The notes beneath the pieces were generated by a model, which was given only the letters and a program-made list of their open reading frames with translations, searched no databases and was not told the origin of the DNA. A stretch of 64,000 nucleotides of DNA from Pararhizobium capsulatum DSM 1112 (GTDB lineage Bacteria > Pseudomonadota > Alphaproteobacteria > Rhizobiales > Rhizobiaceae): NCBI RefSeq assembly GCF_030814475.1, contig NZ_JAUSVF010000006.1, positions 1 through 64,000 of the forward strand, given 5' to 3'. Shown here one piece after another: positions 1-9,294 of this stretch (its first letter is position 1; every line of letters starts with the position of its first letter). A program made the position numbers and the translations under genes.

Positions 1-1
1 A

Positions 2-1762
2 CAGGATGTTGAACTCTTCTATCGGATCGTAACTCCCGTGGGCGGGGTCAAGCACCTCCACACAGTGATGGAGGTCGTGTCCGAGATAACCGACCGGCTC
101 GTATATCTAGGAAGCTCTCAGGATGTTACGGAAAGCAAGATTGCCGAAGAAGCGCTACGGACAAGCCAGTCGGGCCTTGCGCGGGCGAACGTCCAACTTA
201 GTGCGGCCCAACGTCTCAGCCAGACGGGTAGCTTCACCTGGGACGCGAAGACTCTTGAACTGGACTGGTCGGACGAAAACTATCGGATATGGGACTTCGA
301 TCCTGCCGTGCCGCCGACGATGGCAATGATCGTTGATGCATTCCATCCGGACGACAGGGACCCGACGATGGCCGCCATCGAGGAAGCCGCGCTCACTCGC
401 TCGCCGTTTGATGCTTATTTTCGCATCGTCACCCGCAGCGGTGCGGTGAAATATCTTCATACCGTCAGCATGCCGATACCAGAAATAACGAGCCATGCCG
501 TTTTCCTCGGCAGCACCCAGGACGTCACGGAAAGCAAACTCGCAGAGGCAACGTTAAAGGCGAGCGAGGCGGAACTCGCACGGACAAACACCTATCTGAC
601 GGCAGCCCAGCGACTAAGCAAGACGGGTACCTTTATGTGGGATCTGGAGGAGGACGAACACAACTGGTCAGAGGTGATCTATCAGGTCTTCGGGTTCCCG
701 CCCCGCACCAAGGTGAGCATGGATATGATCGCCAGCGCAATCCATCCTGAAGACATGCCTGCTGTCGAGGCGCTTCTTCGCAGGGCGGCGATCGGCGAAA
801 AATTTGAACTGGTGTTCAGGGTGCTGAGGTCCGGAGGGGAAATGCGGCACGCGCAAGTCATAGGCCACAGGATCGGCGAAATTCCTGATCGGCGAGTGTT
901 CCTGGGTGCACTGCAGGATATAACTCAGCAGAAAATTGCCGAGGCTGACCTGAATCATGCGCGGGCAGAGCTTGCGCATGTGGCGCGTGTGACTGCGCTC
1001 AGCTCGCTTACCGCATCCATCGCCCACGAGGTAAGCCAGCCTCTCGCCGGAATCATTACCAACGCTAATACCTGCTTGCGTATGCTTGCCGCGGATCCAC
1101 CCAATTTGGATGGCGCGCGGTTGACCGCCCAGCGGACGATCAGGGATGGCAATCGTGCCTCCGACGTGATTAGCCGCTTGCGAGGCCTATTCACTCGAAA
1201 ACCAGCTACTTTCGAGCAGATAAACCTCAACGAGACCGTGCGCGAGGTACTGGCGTTGTCGTCCACCGAGTTACAGCGCCGCCGCGTCATTGTGCGCACT
1301 GAACTGCTGGATGACATTCCCTTGGTCCTCGCCGATCGGGTACAAATCCAACAGGTTATTCTGAATCTCGTGCTGAACGCGGCGGATGCCATGGCCGACG
1401 TCGAGCTCCCCGACGGCGAAGTTCATGTTTCAAGTCGAGCCGAGGACGGAGGGTTCGTCCGCCTTTCCGTGCGAGATGTCGGAATCGGCCTTGCTTCACA
1501 AGACGTCGAGCGACTCTTCCAGCCTTTTCACACCACCAAAGCAGACGGCATGGGCATAGGACTTTCGATCAGTCGTTCCATTATTGAGGCGCACGGGGGA
1601 CGTCTCTGGGGGGTGTCCAACACAAGCGGCCGGGGCGCGACATTCGCATTTTCTATACCGGGGGCGCTTGCGGCCGAAGGGCTCTCGAAACAGGTCGCGG
1701 CCATGCCTGAGCGCGTGCCAGAAACTGACTCGCCCTCCTTTTCGGAGCGGCGAAACGGTTAG
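2..1762 (+). CDS. PAS-domain sensor histidine kinase (5' end outside window)
   Basis: The reading frame is open from base 2, so the start lies upstream of the window. The visible part ends one PAS/PAC unit, then has two further PAS_3-type units (each closing with an FLGS/FLGA...QD-T motif) joined by short coiled linkers. A HisKA region follows with the phospho-acceptor His in SIAHEVSQPL (codon at 1025-1027), then an HATPase domain with the N-box NLVLNAADAM and the G-box DGMGIGLS. No transmembrane segment is visible, so it is probably a cytoplasmic FixL-like kinase. The same architecture follows directly at 2190-4487, and no regulator is adjacent; the FixJ-type regulator at 8273-8953 is a possible partner (inference). 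Confidence 0.9.
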   Translation, partial: QDVELFYRIVTPVGGVKHLHTVMEVVSEITDRLVYLGSSQDVTESKIAEEALRTSQSGLARANVQLSAAQRLSQTGSFTWDAKTLELDWSDENYRIWDFDPAVPPTMAMIVDAFHPDDRDPTMAAIEEAALTRSPFDAYFRIVTRSGAVKYLHTVSMPIPEITSHAVFLGSTQDVTESKLAEATLKASEAELARTNTYLTAAQRLSKTGTFMWDLEEDEHNWSEVIYQVFGFPPRTKVSMDMIASAIHPEDMPAVEALLRRAAIGEKFELVFRVLRSGGEMRHAQVIGHRIGEIPDRRVFLGALQDITQQKIAEADLNHARAELAHVARVTALSSLTASIAHEVSQPLAGIITNANTCLRMLAADPPNLDGARLTAQRTIRDGNRASDVISRLRGLFTRKPATFEQINLNETVREVLALSSTELQRRRVIVRTELLDDIPLVLADRVQIQQVILNLVLNAADAMADVELPDGEVHVSSRAEDGGFVRLSVRDVGIGLASQDVERLFQPFHTTKADGMGIGLSISRSIIEAHGGRLWGVSNTSGRGATFAFSIPGALAAEGLSKQVAAMPERVPETDSPSFSERRNG

Positions 1763-1850
1763 GACCCGCTTGCGCTCGGTGGTTGGCAGAATTATTTTCG
1801 GTGACCTTCGCCCTCGTGCACGGGTGGCCCTAATGGTGGTTTTTAAGAGT

Positions 1851-2009
1851 GGCCGTCGCCCGGCGGAAGGAGACGGCCGAATGCGGAGATCCGCGCGCTC
1901 CGGCGGAGGGGTGGGCGCAGGAGCGCCTGCTGCTTCAAGCGTGTCGCCTCGTGGGAGACGGAGGCGACATTGGGACGGCGCCGCCGCGATAAGTGGACTT
2001 TGGTATCGG
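1851..2009. repeat. Structured intergenic element, copy 1
   Basis: The element starts with a hairpin (GGCCGTCGCC at 1851-1860 against GGAGACGGCC at 1869-1878). It continues with a GATCCGCGCGC block and a GCGGAGGGG block, then a second hairpin (TCGCCTC at 1944-1950 with GAGGCGA at 1961-1967). It ends with an AAGTGGACTTTGGTATCGG box near 1990-2009. The same order of blocks occurs at 7820-7999 and 15526-15707. It lies between two PAS kinase genes. It could be a small RNA gene, a mobile palindromic element or a regulatory leader; the sequence alone does not decide. Confidence 0.6.
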
Positions 2010-2189
2010 TCCTTCATGGTTCGCCTTGCCCGCGGACAACAAGCAGAGCGCGCGCAGGAGGGAACCTTAAGGGGAGTTTCAATACGGGGCCTCAACAACA
2101 GGCATGCTATGGATTAAATGCCGTTGTGACTGTACTTTACTGCACATTAGGGGGCTGCGCAGAACATTGCGTCGGGAATTTTATCGCAC

Positions 2190-4487
2190 ATGAGCTACGA
2201 AGTTTTAGTTCTAAAAACATTGCTCGACGCGCTCCTTAGTGGGTTGAAAGTCGATTTCGCTGGCATCCTTCTTCATGAAGGCGCTCCCAGTCAGGCCTTC
2301 GAAATGGTTCGTAGTTCGAAAGAGTTTTCGGCGGATGACGTGAAGGCAGGTATCGGTCGTCTGCGCTCTACAAATACGGGCGAATTCCTGGATACCGTGA
2401 TCATCGCCGGCACGACGATCGCACTTCACACGGCCTTGATCGGCGAGGGGGACGTCGCTCGAACATTGGTCGTCGGATCCAGTCGGGAGGGTTTCCCGAT
2501 GGACGACGAGCGACGGGCATTGTCCCAAGCCGTGCTGCAGGCGATGATCGGTCTGGAGCACGGGCGGGCGGAAAGCGACCAAAGTGTTGCCTCTCAATCC
2601 GCGCACACGGCCGATCTTGCCGAAGTGGTGGATTCTATTCCGGGCCTCGCGTGGTCGGCGGCCCCGGACGGTTCTGCCGAATACTTCAACGGTCACTACC
2701 TTAGCTACGTCGGTATGAGCTCCGACCAGGTTCGCGGCGTCGGATGGACTGCGACGGTGCATCCGGACGACATCGAGGGACTCGCTGCCGAATGGCGACG
2801 GATGTTGTCCGAACGTCGCGGAGGCGAGGCCGAGGCGCGGATACGTCGTTTCGATGGCGAATATCGCTGGTTTCTTTTCCGCACCAACCCATTGCTCGAC
2901 GGATCAGGGTCGCTGGTGCGGTGGTGCGGGCTGAACATAGATATCGAGGACCGGAAGCGCGCCGCGGATGCCTTGGGAGCGAGCGAGTTCCACCTGCGGC
3001 AACTCACCGAAACAATCCCGCAGGCGCTATGGAGCGCGACGCCTGACGGAGTAATCGGATATCTTAACAAAAGAGGTCTGAGTTTCATGGGGGTAGAAAC
3101 GAAAGATCTCACGGAAGGAACCTGGTGGGCCGATGGGCTTCATCCCGATCAGGTTGAAACGATCATTCGAACGTGGCGCCACTCGATCGCCACCGGTGAG
3201 CCTTATCAAGTAGAGGTTCTATACAGGCCTCCCGCTAGCGAAGACTATCGATGGGTCGATGTGAGGGCGCTGCCGATGCCCGACGACAATGGCGCGATTC
3301 TGATGTGGTACGGCAGCCTCATCGACATCCATGATCGTAAAACGGCGCAGGAGAACATTGCCGCCAGCGAGAACAGGCTGCAGCTCATCATCGACACGAT
3401 ACCCGGCATGGTCTGGTCGGCACTAGCCGACGGAGGCGGCGATTTCGCCAATCGTCACTTTCGCACCTACCTCGGCTTGTCCATGGACGAAGCCCGGAAC
3501 TGGGGATGGGCGTCGGCCGTCCACCCCGACGACCTCCCCGAGCTGACGGAGGCGTGGCGGGTGATGGCGGAACGCGTCGAGGCAGGGGAAGTCGAAGCGA
3601 GATTGCGCCGTTTCGACGGCGAGTACCGATGGTTCCTGTGCCGTGGCAACCCACTCGTGGATGCGGCCGGCGACGTGAAATGGTTCGGGATCAACGTCGA
3701 CATACACGATTGGAAACTCGCGCACGACGAGCTGCGCGAGGCGCAGGCGGAGCTCTCCCACATGACCCGCGTGATGGGCATGGGGCAGCTCACGGCTGCC
3801 ATCGCCCACGAACTCGCCCAGCCACTTTTCGGGATCGTGGCCAACGCGAGCGCGGGTATGAAGATGTTGAGCACCGAACCGCCGAACATCGACGGTGTGC
3901 GGGAGACGGTCAGGCGGACGCTCAGAGATGCAAACCGCGCTTCGGACGTCACCGAGCGGCTTCGGGCGATGTACAGCAAAAAGGATCCCGTGGTGGAGTT
4001 GGTAGACCTCAACGTCATCGCTCAAGAAGTCATCGGGTTTGCGCACGGTGACCTCCGCAAGAATGGAGTCAGCCTGCTAACACATCTCGCGGCAGATCTG
4101 CCGGCCGTCAGAGGCGACCGCATCCAGTTGCAGCAAGTCATTTTCAACTTCATTAAAAACAGCGCCGAAGCCATGAACGGGGTTGTCGGTCGTTCGAAGG
4201 ACCTGGAAATTTCCACCATGCGGGAGGAGCCGGATCACGTCCGCCTTGCCGTCAAGGACGCTGGCGTGGGTTTCGATCCAGGAATTTCTGAGAAGCTGTT
4301 CAGCCCTTTCTTTACCACGAAGGCGAACGGCATGGGCGTAGGTCTGTCTGTCAGTCGTGCAATCGTCGAGAGCCATAACGGACGTTTGTGGGCGGAGCCT
4401 AACAACACGCACGGAGCGACTTTTGCGTTTTCGATCCCGGCTGGCGGCGGTCTCATGCCGGGTCCGTCCGATACCGCACTGTATTAA
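2190..4487 (+). CDS. GAF/PAS multi-domain sensor histidine kinase
   Basis: This 765-residue soluble kinase has an N-terminal GAF-like region (about 1-130). Three PAS/PAC units follow, beginning near residues 145, 270 and 395, each recognisable by a PG-WS or PQ-WS start and an HPDD or HPDQ motif. The HisKA His is H540 in AIAHELAQPL. The HATPase domain has NFIKNSAEAM (N-box), DAGVGF (G1) and NGMGVGLS (G2). It lies 427 bp after another PAS kinase, and the gap holds copy 1 of the structured element. Without a membrane anchor, it probably senses an intracellular ligand or redox cue. The cognate regulator is not adjacent. Confidence 0.9.
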   Translation: MSYEVLVLKTLLDALLSGLKVDFAGILLHEGAPSQAFEMVRSSKEFSADDVKAGIGRLRSTNTGEFLDTVIIAGTTIALHTALIGEGDVARTLVVGSSREGFPMDDERRALSQAVLQAMIGLEHGRAESDQSVASQSAHTADLAEVVDSIPGLAWSAAPDGSAEYFNGHYLSYVGMSSDQVRGVGWTATVHPDDIEGLAAEWRRMLSERRGGEAEARIRRFDGEYRWFLFRTNPLLDGSGSLVRWCGLNIDIEDRKRAADALGASEFHLRQLTETIPQALWSATPDGVIGYLNKRGLSFMGVETKDLTEGTWWADGLHPDQVETIIRTWRHSIATGEPYQVEVLYRPPASEDYRWVDVRALPMPDDNGAILMWYGSLIDIHDRKTAQENIAASENRLQLIIDTIPGMVWSALADGGGDFANRHFRTYLGLSMDEARNWGWASAVHPDDLPELTEAWRVMAERVEAGEVEARLRRFDGEYRWFLCRGNPLVDAAGDVKWFGINVDIHDWKLAHDELREAQAELSHMTRVMGMGQLTAAIAHELAQPLFGIVANASAGMKMLSTEPPNIDGVRETVRRTLRDANRASDVTERLRAMYSKKDPVVELVDLNVIAQEVIGFAHGDLRKNGVSLLTHLAADLPAVRGDRIQLQQVIFNFIKNSAEAMNGVVGRSKDLEISTMREEPDHVRLAVKDAGVGFDPGISEKLFSPFFTTKANGMGVGLSVSRAIVESHNGRLWAEPNNTHGATFAFSIPAGGGLMPGPSDTALY

Positions 4488-4519
4488 AGCGTTAATCCGC
4501 TTGTCTGACGGAATTCTTC

Positions 4520-4640
4520 CACCAACGATGGCGACCGTGAACTGAAATACAGCACCCTGGGAGAGTGGGTCGCTCACCCACAGCTTGCCCTGGAGCCCCT
4601 CTATGATCGAACGGCCGATGGAAGAAGTGGGGGCCTCGTC
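4520..4640 (-). pseudogene. C-terminal remnant of a sensor histidine kinase
   Basis: The minus strand reads SIGRSIIEGLQGKLWVSD, then QGAVFQFTVAI. This is the last part of an HATPase domain, equivalent to SISRSIIEAHGGRLW and GATFAFSIP in the two upstream kinases. Nothing upstream on that strand continues the domain, and the frame runs antisense into the 3' end of the kinase at 2190-4487. It is therefore a gene fragment, probably the trace of a third, inverted kinase gene. It sets the likely breakpoint of a rearrangement next to the broken VOC/DsbA cassette. Confidence 0.7.
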
Positions 4641-5057
4641 TCGCATCGAGCCTTCTATTCAGGACGTATCGATCGTAGCGAAGACTACTGCCAATGACGA
4701 CGTCGGACGCCCACTAAAGCTATGCATCCCTAGTAGGGCATTTTCACAGGCGACTGTGGCGACTTTGAGAGCCTGTGGAGAGCTGTTTCATTTCCCGGCT
4801 TTCGTCGCACGGGTTAGTTCATACAAAACGTGGTGACCTGAGGTACGGCGAGCGACGAGACCGATGGATCGACTGATAGCCGGTGGTCTGCGCCAATCAT
4901 ACCATCACCGCGTCCGTCGTCTGGAAACGCAATGGAGACGGGCAAACACGTTCAGTCTAGCCGGTCACCGCGAGAAGCGGTGTACCGGCTAATCAAACTG
5001 TTTTTGTGGCCTGCCGGATCGGCGGGGCAAAGACACGTCGAGCCGGAGCCTGACCAT
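4641..5057. other. Intergenic stretch without a recognisable gene
   Basis: About 400 bases lie between the kinase remnant and the VOC gene. Short open frames exist, but none has a convincing ribosome binding site or a familiar protein motif. The stretch is probably eroded sequence. Confidence 0.4.
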
Positions 5058-5615
5058 TCACCTGGCAGATCCCCAGACGGCCTCGTGAAGCTGCGTCGTA
5101 AAGCTCGTGTCGGTGGGCGCTCCAGGTAGACGTGCCGTCACCTCTTGCAACGTCCATCCGTTGCCATCTGGGTCCTCGAACGTGAAATACGAGGCGTAGC
5201 TCTTCCTTTCGGGATTGGGTCCCTTGGCAATTCCCTTGCCGTTGGAGTGATGGAAGATTCCGCCGACGTCGTGGAACGGGTCGCTGACCTTCACGCCGCG
5301 TCGTAGGAGGTCGTCACGCGCCGCTAGGATGTCGGGCACCACGAGATGCATGCCCTGGGCGTAGCCGGGCGTCGCCGTAGTGATGTTCTGGCCGAACATC
5401 ACCGAGCCTCCGGAGCCAGCCGGGGTCAACTGGACGATGCGATAGTCGTCGCCCGTGGCGTGGTCGATGTCGAGTCGCCAGCCTAGGCTTTCGTAGAACT
5501 TTCTGGCCCGATCCACGTCGGAGACCGGGATTACGAGGAGTTCCAAATTCATGCTGGTCGGGCTTGTTTCCGATGTCTTAGCCGGAGGTTTTGATTGCAG
5601 CGTGGCGTCGGTCAT
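5058..5615 (-). CDS. VOC (glyoxalase/bleomycin-resistance fold) family protein, copy A
   Basis: This 185-residue protein has the vicinal-oxygen-chelate fold: an LELLVIPVSDVDRARKFYESLGW N-terminal beta-alpha-beta unit and a C-terminal half ending in FEDPDGNGWTLQEV. The start at 5615 is chosen because GGAG lies 6 bases upstream. It is closely similar along its length to the VOC gene at 15904-16452, including the shared stretch EPFHDVGG/DPFHDVGG and GxNPERKSYASY. The substrate is unknown; VOC proteins of this type act in detoxification or as dioxygenases. It is divergent from the truncated DsbA-like gene, whereas in copy B all genes run the same way, so an inversion is implied. A regulatory box lies 86 bp upstream of the start. 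Confidence 0.85.
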   Translation of the reverse strand: MTDATLQSKPPAKTSETSPTSMNLELLVIPVSDVDRARKFYESLGWRLDIDHATGDDYRIVQLTPAGSGGSVMFGQNITTATPGYAQGMHLVVPDILAARDDLLRRGVKVSDPFHDVGGIFHHSNGKGIAKGPNPERKSYASYFTFEDPDGNGWTLQEVTARLPGAPTDTSFTTQLHEAVWGSAR

Positions 5616-5700
5616 GTAGGCTCCTATTGTCACCCGCCTCGAGAACTCTCAGCGGCGACCTTAGGTTACCGCAGCGGTTTCCGAACCGATATTGTTCGAA

Positions 5701-5725
5701 GGTGTGCCCGACACCTTGGTATTGG
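5701..5725 (-). promoter_or_regulatory. Candidate ACC direct-repeat operator upstream of VOC copy A
   Basis: Read on the minus strand toward the VOC gene, the site has ATACCAAGGTGTCGG followed by GCACACC. The two ACC triplets are 17 bp apart, the same spacing as at 12499-12520 and 19331-19353. The site ends 86 bp from the VOC start codon. Confidence 0.5.
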
Positions 5726-5734
5726 CCCCCCAGA

Positions 5735-6312
5735 TCGTTCTTGGTGGACTCCGCGCGGGCGCGACTGACGTTCTCGACGACGCAGGCAAACAGTTCAGAC
5801 TGCACCATTGGGCGAAGGTCGAGGAAGCCAGCGGCGTACCGTTCAACCATGAGGGCCTGCTTGCAAGAACTGGCTTCGTCTACGACACCGAACCCGTCTG
5901 CCGCGCGGTTGTGGCCGCCCGGATCCTTCGTCCGGAAGCGGACCTTCTGAAGGTCTTCCGTGCATTCCAGCACGCGTTCTACGTCGATGCGCTCGACACC
6001 ACGAACGGCCAAGTACTTGCAGAAGTTGGATCGCGCGCGCTCGAGGAACTCGGTCATCCCGTCACCGCCGACGAGTTCCTCGAGACCTTTAACAAACGGA
6101 GCACCATCGACGAGGCAGCGACAGACTTCGCCACGTCTCGTGCCATGGGCGTCTCGAGCTTCCCCACGCTTTTCCTGAAGAAGGGTGGAACTCTTCGCAG
6201 GGTCGGCGCTGGATATGCGCATCTGGATGAACTTGAGAGGGACCTTGCGGCAATGTGGCCGCATAGCAGATCGATCCAGATATTGAACCAGGAGATTACG
6301 AAATGCCAATAG
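5735..6312 (+). pseudogene. DsbA-like thiol oxidoreductase, N-terminally truncated (copy A)
   Basis: From IVLGGLRAGATDVLDDAGKQ onward this frame matches the intact DsbA-family gene at 17630-18262 almost residue for residue. The first 35 or so codons, which carry the CSWC active site in the intact copy, are missing and replaced by unrelated promoter sequence. The native stop is also lost: the frame runs through the former intergenic gap and ends inside the start of the following tautomerase remnant. A catalytically useful product is not expected. It belongs to the broken VOC-DsbA-tautomerase cassette. Confidence 0.8.
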
Positions 6313-6540
6313 TCACCGTACAGGTTACCGTGAGGGTATGGGATCTGACCGCAGCTCGGTCACTCCCGAGGAGAAGGCGGCAATCATTGCGGGCGTGAGC
6401 CAGGTCATGCTCGACGTCCTCAACAAGCCGCTGGAATCGACCTACGTGGTAATCGAAGAGGTCGAGCCAGACAATTGGGGCCCTGGTGGACTTCCGACCG
6501 CCCATTTACAGGAAGAAAAAGGCCGAAGGGAAAGCCTGAA
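6303..6540 (+). pseudogene. 4-oxalocrotonate tautomerase-like gene, frameshifted (copy A)
   Basis: The start MPIVTVQVTV keeps the catalytic Pro1 after Met, but a frameshift near 6330 moves the rest into another frame. There it reads SSVTPEEKAAIIAGVSQVML and PLESTYVVIEEVEPDNWG. A second shift near 6510 destroys the end. The intact paralogue is at 18299-18535. As written, no full tautomerase can be made. Confidence 0.8.
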
Positions 6541-6571
6541 AGCCTGTTTCATGCCTGGAAACTTTTTTCGT

Positions 6572-6604
6572 GATGCCGCCGGGTCTAACCGCCGGCATCT
6601 TTTG
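6572..6604 (+). terminator. Hairpin terminator after the copy A cassette
   Basis: GATGCCG pairs with CGGCATC around a CCGGGTCTAACCGC loop and is followed by TTTTG. The intact cassette also ends in a hairpin at the equivalent position (18566-18594). Confidence 0.55.
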
Positions 6605-6825
6605 TTTCGGAGCGTCTGGAGGACGAATAGCCCGCAGCATGACGGCCAGGCGTTGCGCATCGCGGCTACAATCGAGCTTTGCTCAAGTTGCTCCAGCCAG
6701 GAACAGGAACACGGCTCCGTTGATCGCGATGGCGGCGCGAAGGTGCATGAATAGTGCACCTGGGGAATATCGGCCTGCACTGATGTAGGGCGGGCGTGAT
6801 GAACCCAGAGCCATGGAAAGAATAA

Positions 6826-7680
6826 TCACGATCGCGAACCTCCGTTGGATGCTCTCCTCTGAGCGTCCAGCGCGACCTGTTGTCCTAAGTTGAGTTCCAC
6901 ATCCGAACGTCTTTGAAGCCCAGCCTCCACAAGCCTTGCTATCGTTGCCTTCGTCCCCGGGCGCATGGCTGAGATAAAAAACTGATCAAGTGCCGGTGGG
7001 AAGACTGCGTCCTCGGGGAGGGAAGCCGCGTCGATGAGCCGCTTGGCTTCTACGAGCGCCTCCTTGTCGAAGCTCGCGATGCGCCGAGCGAAGCGGTCGA
7101 CGAAGGCGTCGAGTTCCGCGTCCGGGACTGCCCGATTCACATAGCCGTAGCGGTCCGCCAGCGCACCGGGGAAATCGTCGGCGCCAAGAACGACCTCGAT
7201 CGCGCGCCCACGGCCCATTAGTGCGGCGAGCTTTACCATGGGATTGCCTCCCGGCACTGCGCCGACACCGACCTCAAACTGCCCGAGGATGGCCTTTTCA
7301 GCACTGGCAAAGCGAATATCGCATGCCAAGACGAACTCACTTCCTGCGCCCCGTGCCCGTCCCCGGATCGACGCAACCGACACGACTGGTGCGCGGGCCA
7401 GGCGCACCAAGACGTCGAGCCAGGGATGCATGCCTGTGGGCCCGCGGCCCATATCCGCCGTGCGCGCTTTGTCGATGAGGACATCATAATGCGCGAGAAA
7501 GAAGTCGGGATCTCCGCTTTCGAAAATGATCACCTTGACATCGGAATCGCTCTCAAGCTTCGCGATGAGATGCGAAAGCTCCGAAATCGTGTCGAGGTCG
7601 ATCAGGTTGATTGGCGGGTTGCTGAACTTTGCTCGCCATATTCCGGGTATTGGGCTGCTCACTTCGATCTGGTTCTGCAT
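6826..7680 (-). CDS. Enoyl-CoA hydratase/isomerase (crotonase) family protein
   Basis: This 284-residue crotonase-fold protein starts at 7680 with GAGGTGA just upstream. The fold is shown by VSVASIRGRARGAGSEFVLACDIRFAS (the oxyanion-hole and CoA-binding region) and FEVGVGAVPGGNPMVKLAALMGRGRAIEVVLG. The glutamates that hydrate enoyl-CoA in classical crotonases are not both apparent at the usual sites (SEFVLACD; EVGVGAVPG), so the reaction is uncertain. Copy 2 of the structured element lies upstream of its 5' end. It stands alone, so its pathway cannot be inferred from neighbours. Confidence 0.85.
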   Translation of the reverse strand: MQNQIEVSSPIPGIWRAKFSNPPINLIDLDTISELSHLIAKLESDSDVKVIIFESGDPDFFLAHYDVLIDKARTADMGRGPTGMHPWLDVLVRLARAPVVSVASIRGRARGAGSEFVLACDIRFASAEKAILGQFEVGVGAVPGGNPMVKLAALMGRGRAIEVVLGADDFPGALADRYGYVNRAVPDAELDAFVDRFARRIASFDKEALVEAKRLIDAASLPEDAVFPPALDQFFISAMRPGTKATIARLVEAGLQRRSDVELNLGQQVALDAQRRASNGGSRS

Positions 7681-7819
7681 GGGTCACCTCGCGACATTGC
7701 TGTGCGGGCATCTAAGCGGGCGCGAGCGGGGCATCCAATTGAACGAAGGTATCGGCGCCGCGCCGGGTGGTCGAAAAGATCGAGACGGAAGGTAACATCT
7801 CATGCGGGCATTGTGGAAA

Positions 7820-7999
7820 GGCCGTCTCCGGGCGGTGGAGACGGCCTATGGCGGATCCGGAGGATCCGCGCGCTGCCGCGATGGGAGGAAGTACGCGGGA
7901 GCGCTGTCGCTGCATGAGCGTCTCGCCCCTTGGACGAGGTGAGGCGATCTGGAAAGGATAGCCTCCAACGAATTCTGACAACACGAGACTTACGTATCG
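7820..7999. repeat. Structured intergenic element, copy 2
   Basis: A perfect 10-bp hairpin GGCCGTCTCC (7820-7829) / GGAGACGGCC (7837-7846) is followed by GGATCCGCGCGCTG, GGGAGGAAGTACGCGGGAGCG and GCTGCATGAGCG. A second stem follows (TCGCC 7923-7927 / GGCGA 7943-7947), and a diverged box GACTTACGTATCG lies near 7987. Block order matches copies 1 and 3. It lies between the crotonase start and the FixJ-type regulator stop. The rest of the gap to 8272 shows no gene. Confidence 0.6.
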
Positions 8000-8272
8000 C
8001 CTATACCTAGTCGATTGATTCCAACACTTGGTGCCCACGTCTGACATCTACGCCTTCCGTCATGAAGCGCTCCTGCCAACGCCAGACGGGTCCGCCGCGA
8101 TGGCACCGCCCAGGCGCCGTTGCAGATCATTGAAGGTGAACGGCACGTCGCCTAAGCTCAGCTACAGCGATTGAGGCTGGCCCGATGATCGACGCCAGTC
8201 CGCACGTATGGCGTCAGGGTCCGCGCTTAGCGGTACTGAATCCGCACTTATGTGGCGGTGCAGAGTCAGGCT

Positions 8273-8953
8273 CTAAGTGTCTGCCGTATCGATCTCGGGG
8301 CGGAGTTTGGCGGCCATGTTAACAAGATCCGGAAGGGAACGTGCGCCCATCTTTCGCATTACCTGACCGCGGTGTGCTTTGACAGTGATCTCGCTGATAT
8401 CGAGTTCGTAGGCGACTTGTTTATTCATGAGCCCTTTGACCACACCCGACATCACTTCGCGCTCTCGTGGAGTTAGCGCGTCGAAGCAGCGCTGCAGAGC
8501 TTGCTGTTTTTCTTCTTCAAGCCAGAGAACTTCGCTTTGGGAAAGCGCGGATTGGATGGCGTTCAAAATCGCTGCTGAATCGATCGGTTTGGTAAGGAAA
8601 TCTAAGGCGCCACCTTTCAAGGCCCTAACTGTCAGTGGCACGTCTCCATAGCCGGATACGAATATGATCGGCATCCCACGACCGTTCGATGAAATCAATG
8701 TCTGAAGGTCCAAACCGTTCAAACCGGGCAGGTTGACGTCGAGGATGAGGCAACTCGGCGTCGAAGTCGGAGCCGCCTCCAAAAAATCCTGCGCGGAGTG
8801 GAAGAGGATCGGACGCCAGCCCGCTGAAACGATTAGCAGCTCTAGCGATTCTCTGACCGAAATGTCGTCATCCACTACAAACACTATGGGGCGGTGTTCG
8901 CCATCGACAGGCTTGTGAGATCCCTGGTTCGACGGGGTCGTCATCCGGTACAT
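8273..8953 (-). CDS. FixJ/NarL-type response regulator
   Basis: This 226-residue regulator has a receiver domain (IVFVVDDDISVRESLE acidic pocket, phospho-acceptor Asp in CLILDVNLPG, FVSGYGDVPLTVRALKGGALDFLTKP with the conserved Lys). It also has a C-terminal LuxR-type HTH (LTPREREVMSGVVKGLMNKQ...EITVKAHRGQVMRKM). The start at 8953 is chosen because AAGGAGG lies 5 bases upstream. No kinase adjoins it. The nearest kinases are at 2-1762 and 2190-4487, and either may phosphorylate it (inference). A divergent promoter region of about 660 bp separates it from the SnoaL-like gene. Confidence 0.9.
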   Translation of the reverse strand: MYRMTTPSNQGSHKPVDGEHRPIVFVVDDDISVRESLELLIVSAGWRPILFHSAQDFLEAAPTSTPSCLILDVNLPGLNGLDLQTLISSNGRGMPIIFVSGYGDVPLTVRALKGGALDFLTKPIDSAAILNAIQSALSQSEVLWLEEEKQQALQRCFDALTPREREVMSGVVKGLMNKQVAYELDISEITVKAHRGQVMRKMGARSLPDLVNMAAKLRPEIDTADT

Positions 8954-9094
8954 GTCCTGCCTCCTTAAGCGGGTAACAAGCTTGTCCAATGGAACTGGAC
9001 CATATCATGGAACGGCCCTGACGGCATTGCCCCTCGCCAATCCATGTCCCCTAAAGTCGCAGAAGAGAGCATGCGTCATGTCATCAGAATGTAC

Positions 9095-9104
9095 ATTGTA
9101 CAAT
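9095..9104. promoter_or_regulatory. Palindrome ATTGTACAAT, first of two
   Basis: The 10-bp perfect palindrome lies in the divergent region upstream of the response regulator, within CATTGTACAATAG. The identical 13-bp string recurs at 9457-9469, 363 bp away. The pair could be a looping operator or the relic of an insertion. Confidence 0.4.
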
Positions 9105-9192
9105 AGTATCGAAGCCTGTGAAGTTCTCCTCTCAGGAATACACCTCGATACTGGGCCGGCCGCGATACACAAACGAGCCGAAAAATCTCGCC

Positions 9193-9251
9193 GTCAGCCC
9201 TGCTGGAACTCCGGTCGGGCTACGCCCTCCCTACGTTCCAGCAGGGCTGAC
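9193..9251. repeat. Perfect 17-bp inverted repeat with nested hairpin
   Basis: GTCAGCCCTGCTGGAAC (9193-9209) and GTTCCAGCAGGGCTGAC (9235-9251) are exact reverse complements. The 25-nt loop contains GGGCTACGCCC, itself a small hairpin. The form suggests a small palindromic or MITE-like element or a strong bidirectional terminator. No target duplication is visible at its edges. Confidence 0.7.
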
Positions 9252-9252
9252 A

Positions 9253-9294
9253 GATTCTCATCTTGATTGACGCGATTCTCATCCTGATTGTCGC
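9253..9294. repeat. Tandem 21-bp repeat, two units
   Basis: GATTCTCATCTTGATTGACGC (9253-9273) is followed at once by a unit differing at two positions (9274-9294). It adjoins the right arm of the inverted repeat. Confidence 0.65.

Noticed and set aside
8990..9030. EcfG-type (general stress) promoter from GGAAC strings
   Set aside because: No CGTT at the right distance on the strand reading toward either flanking gene.
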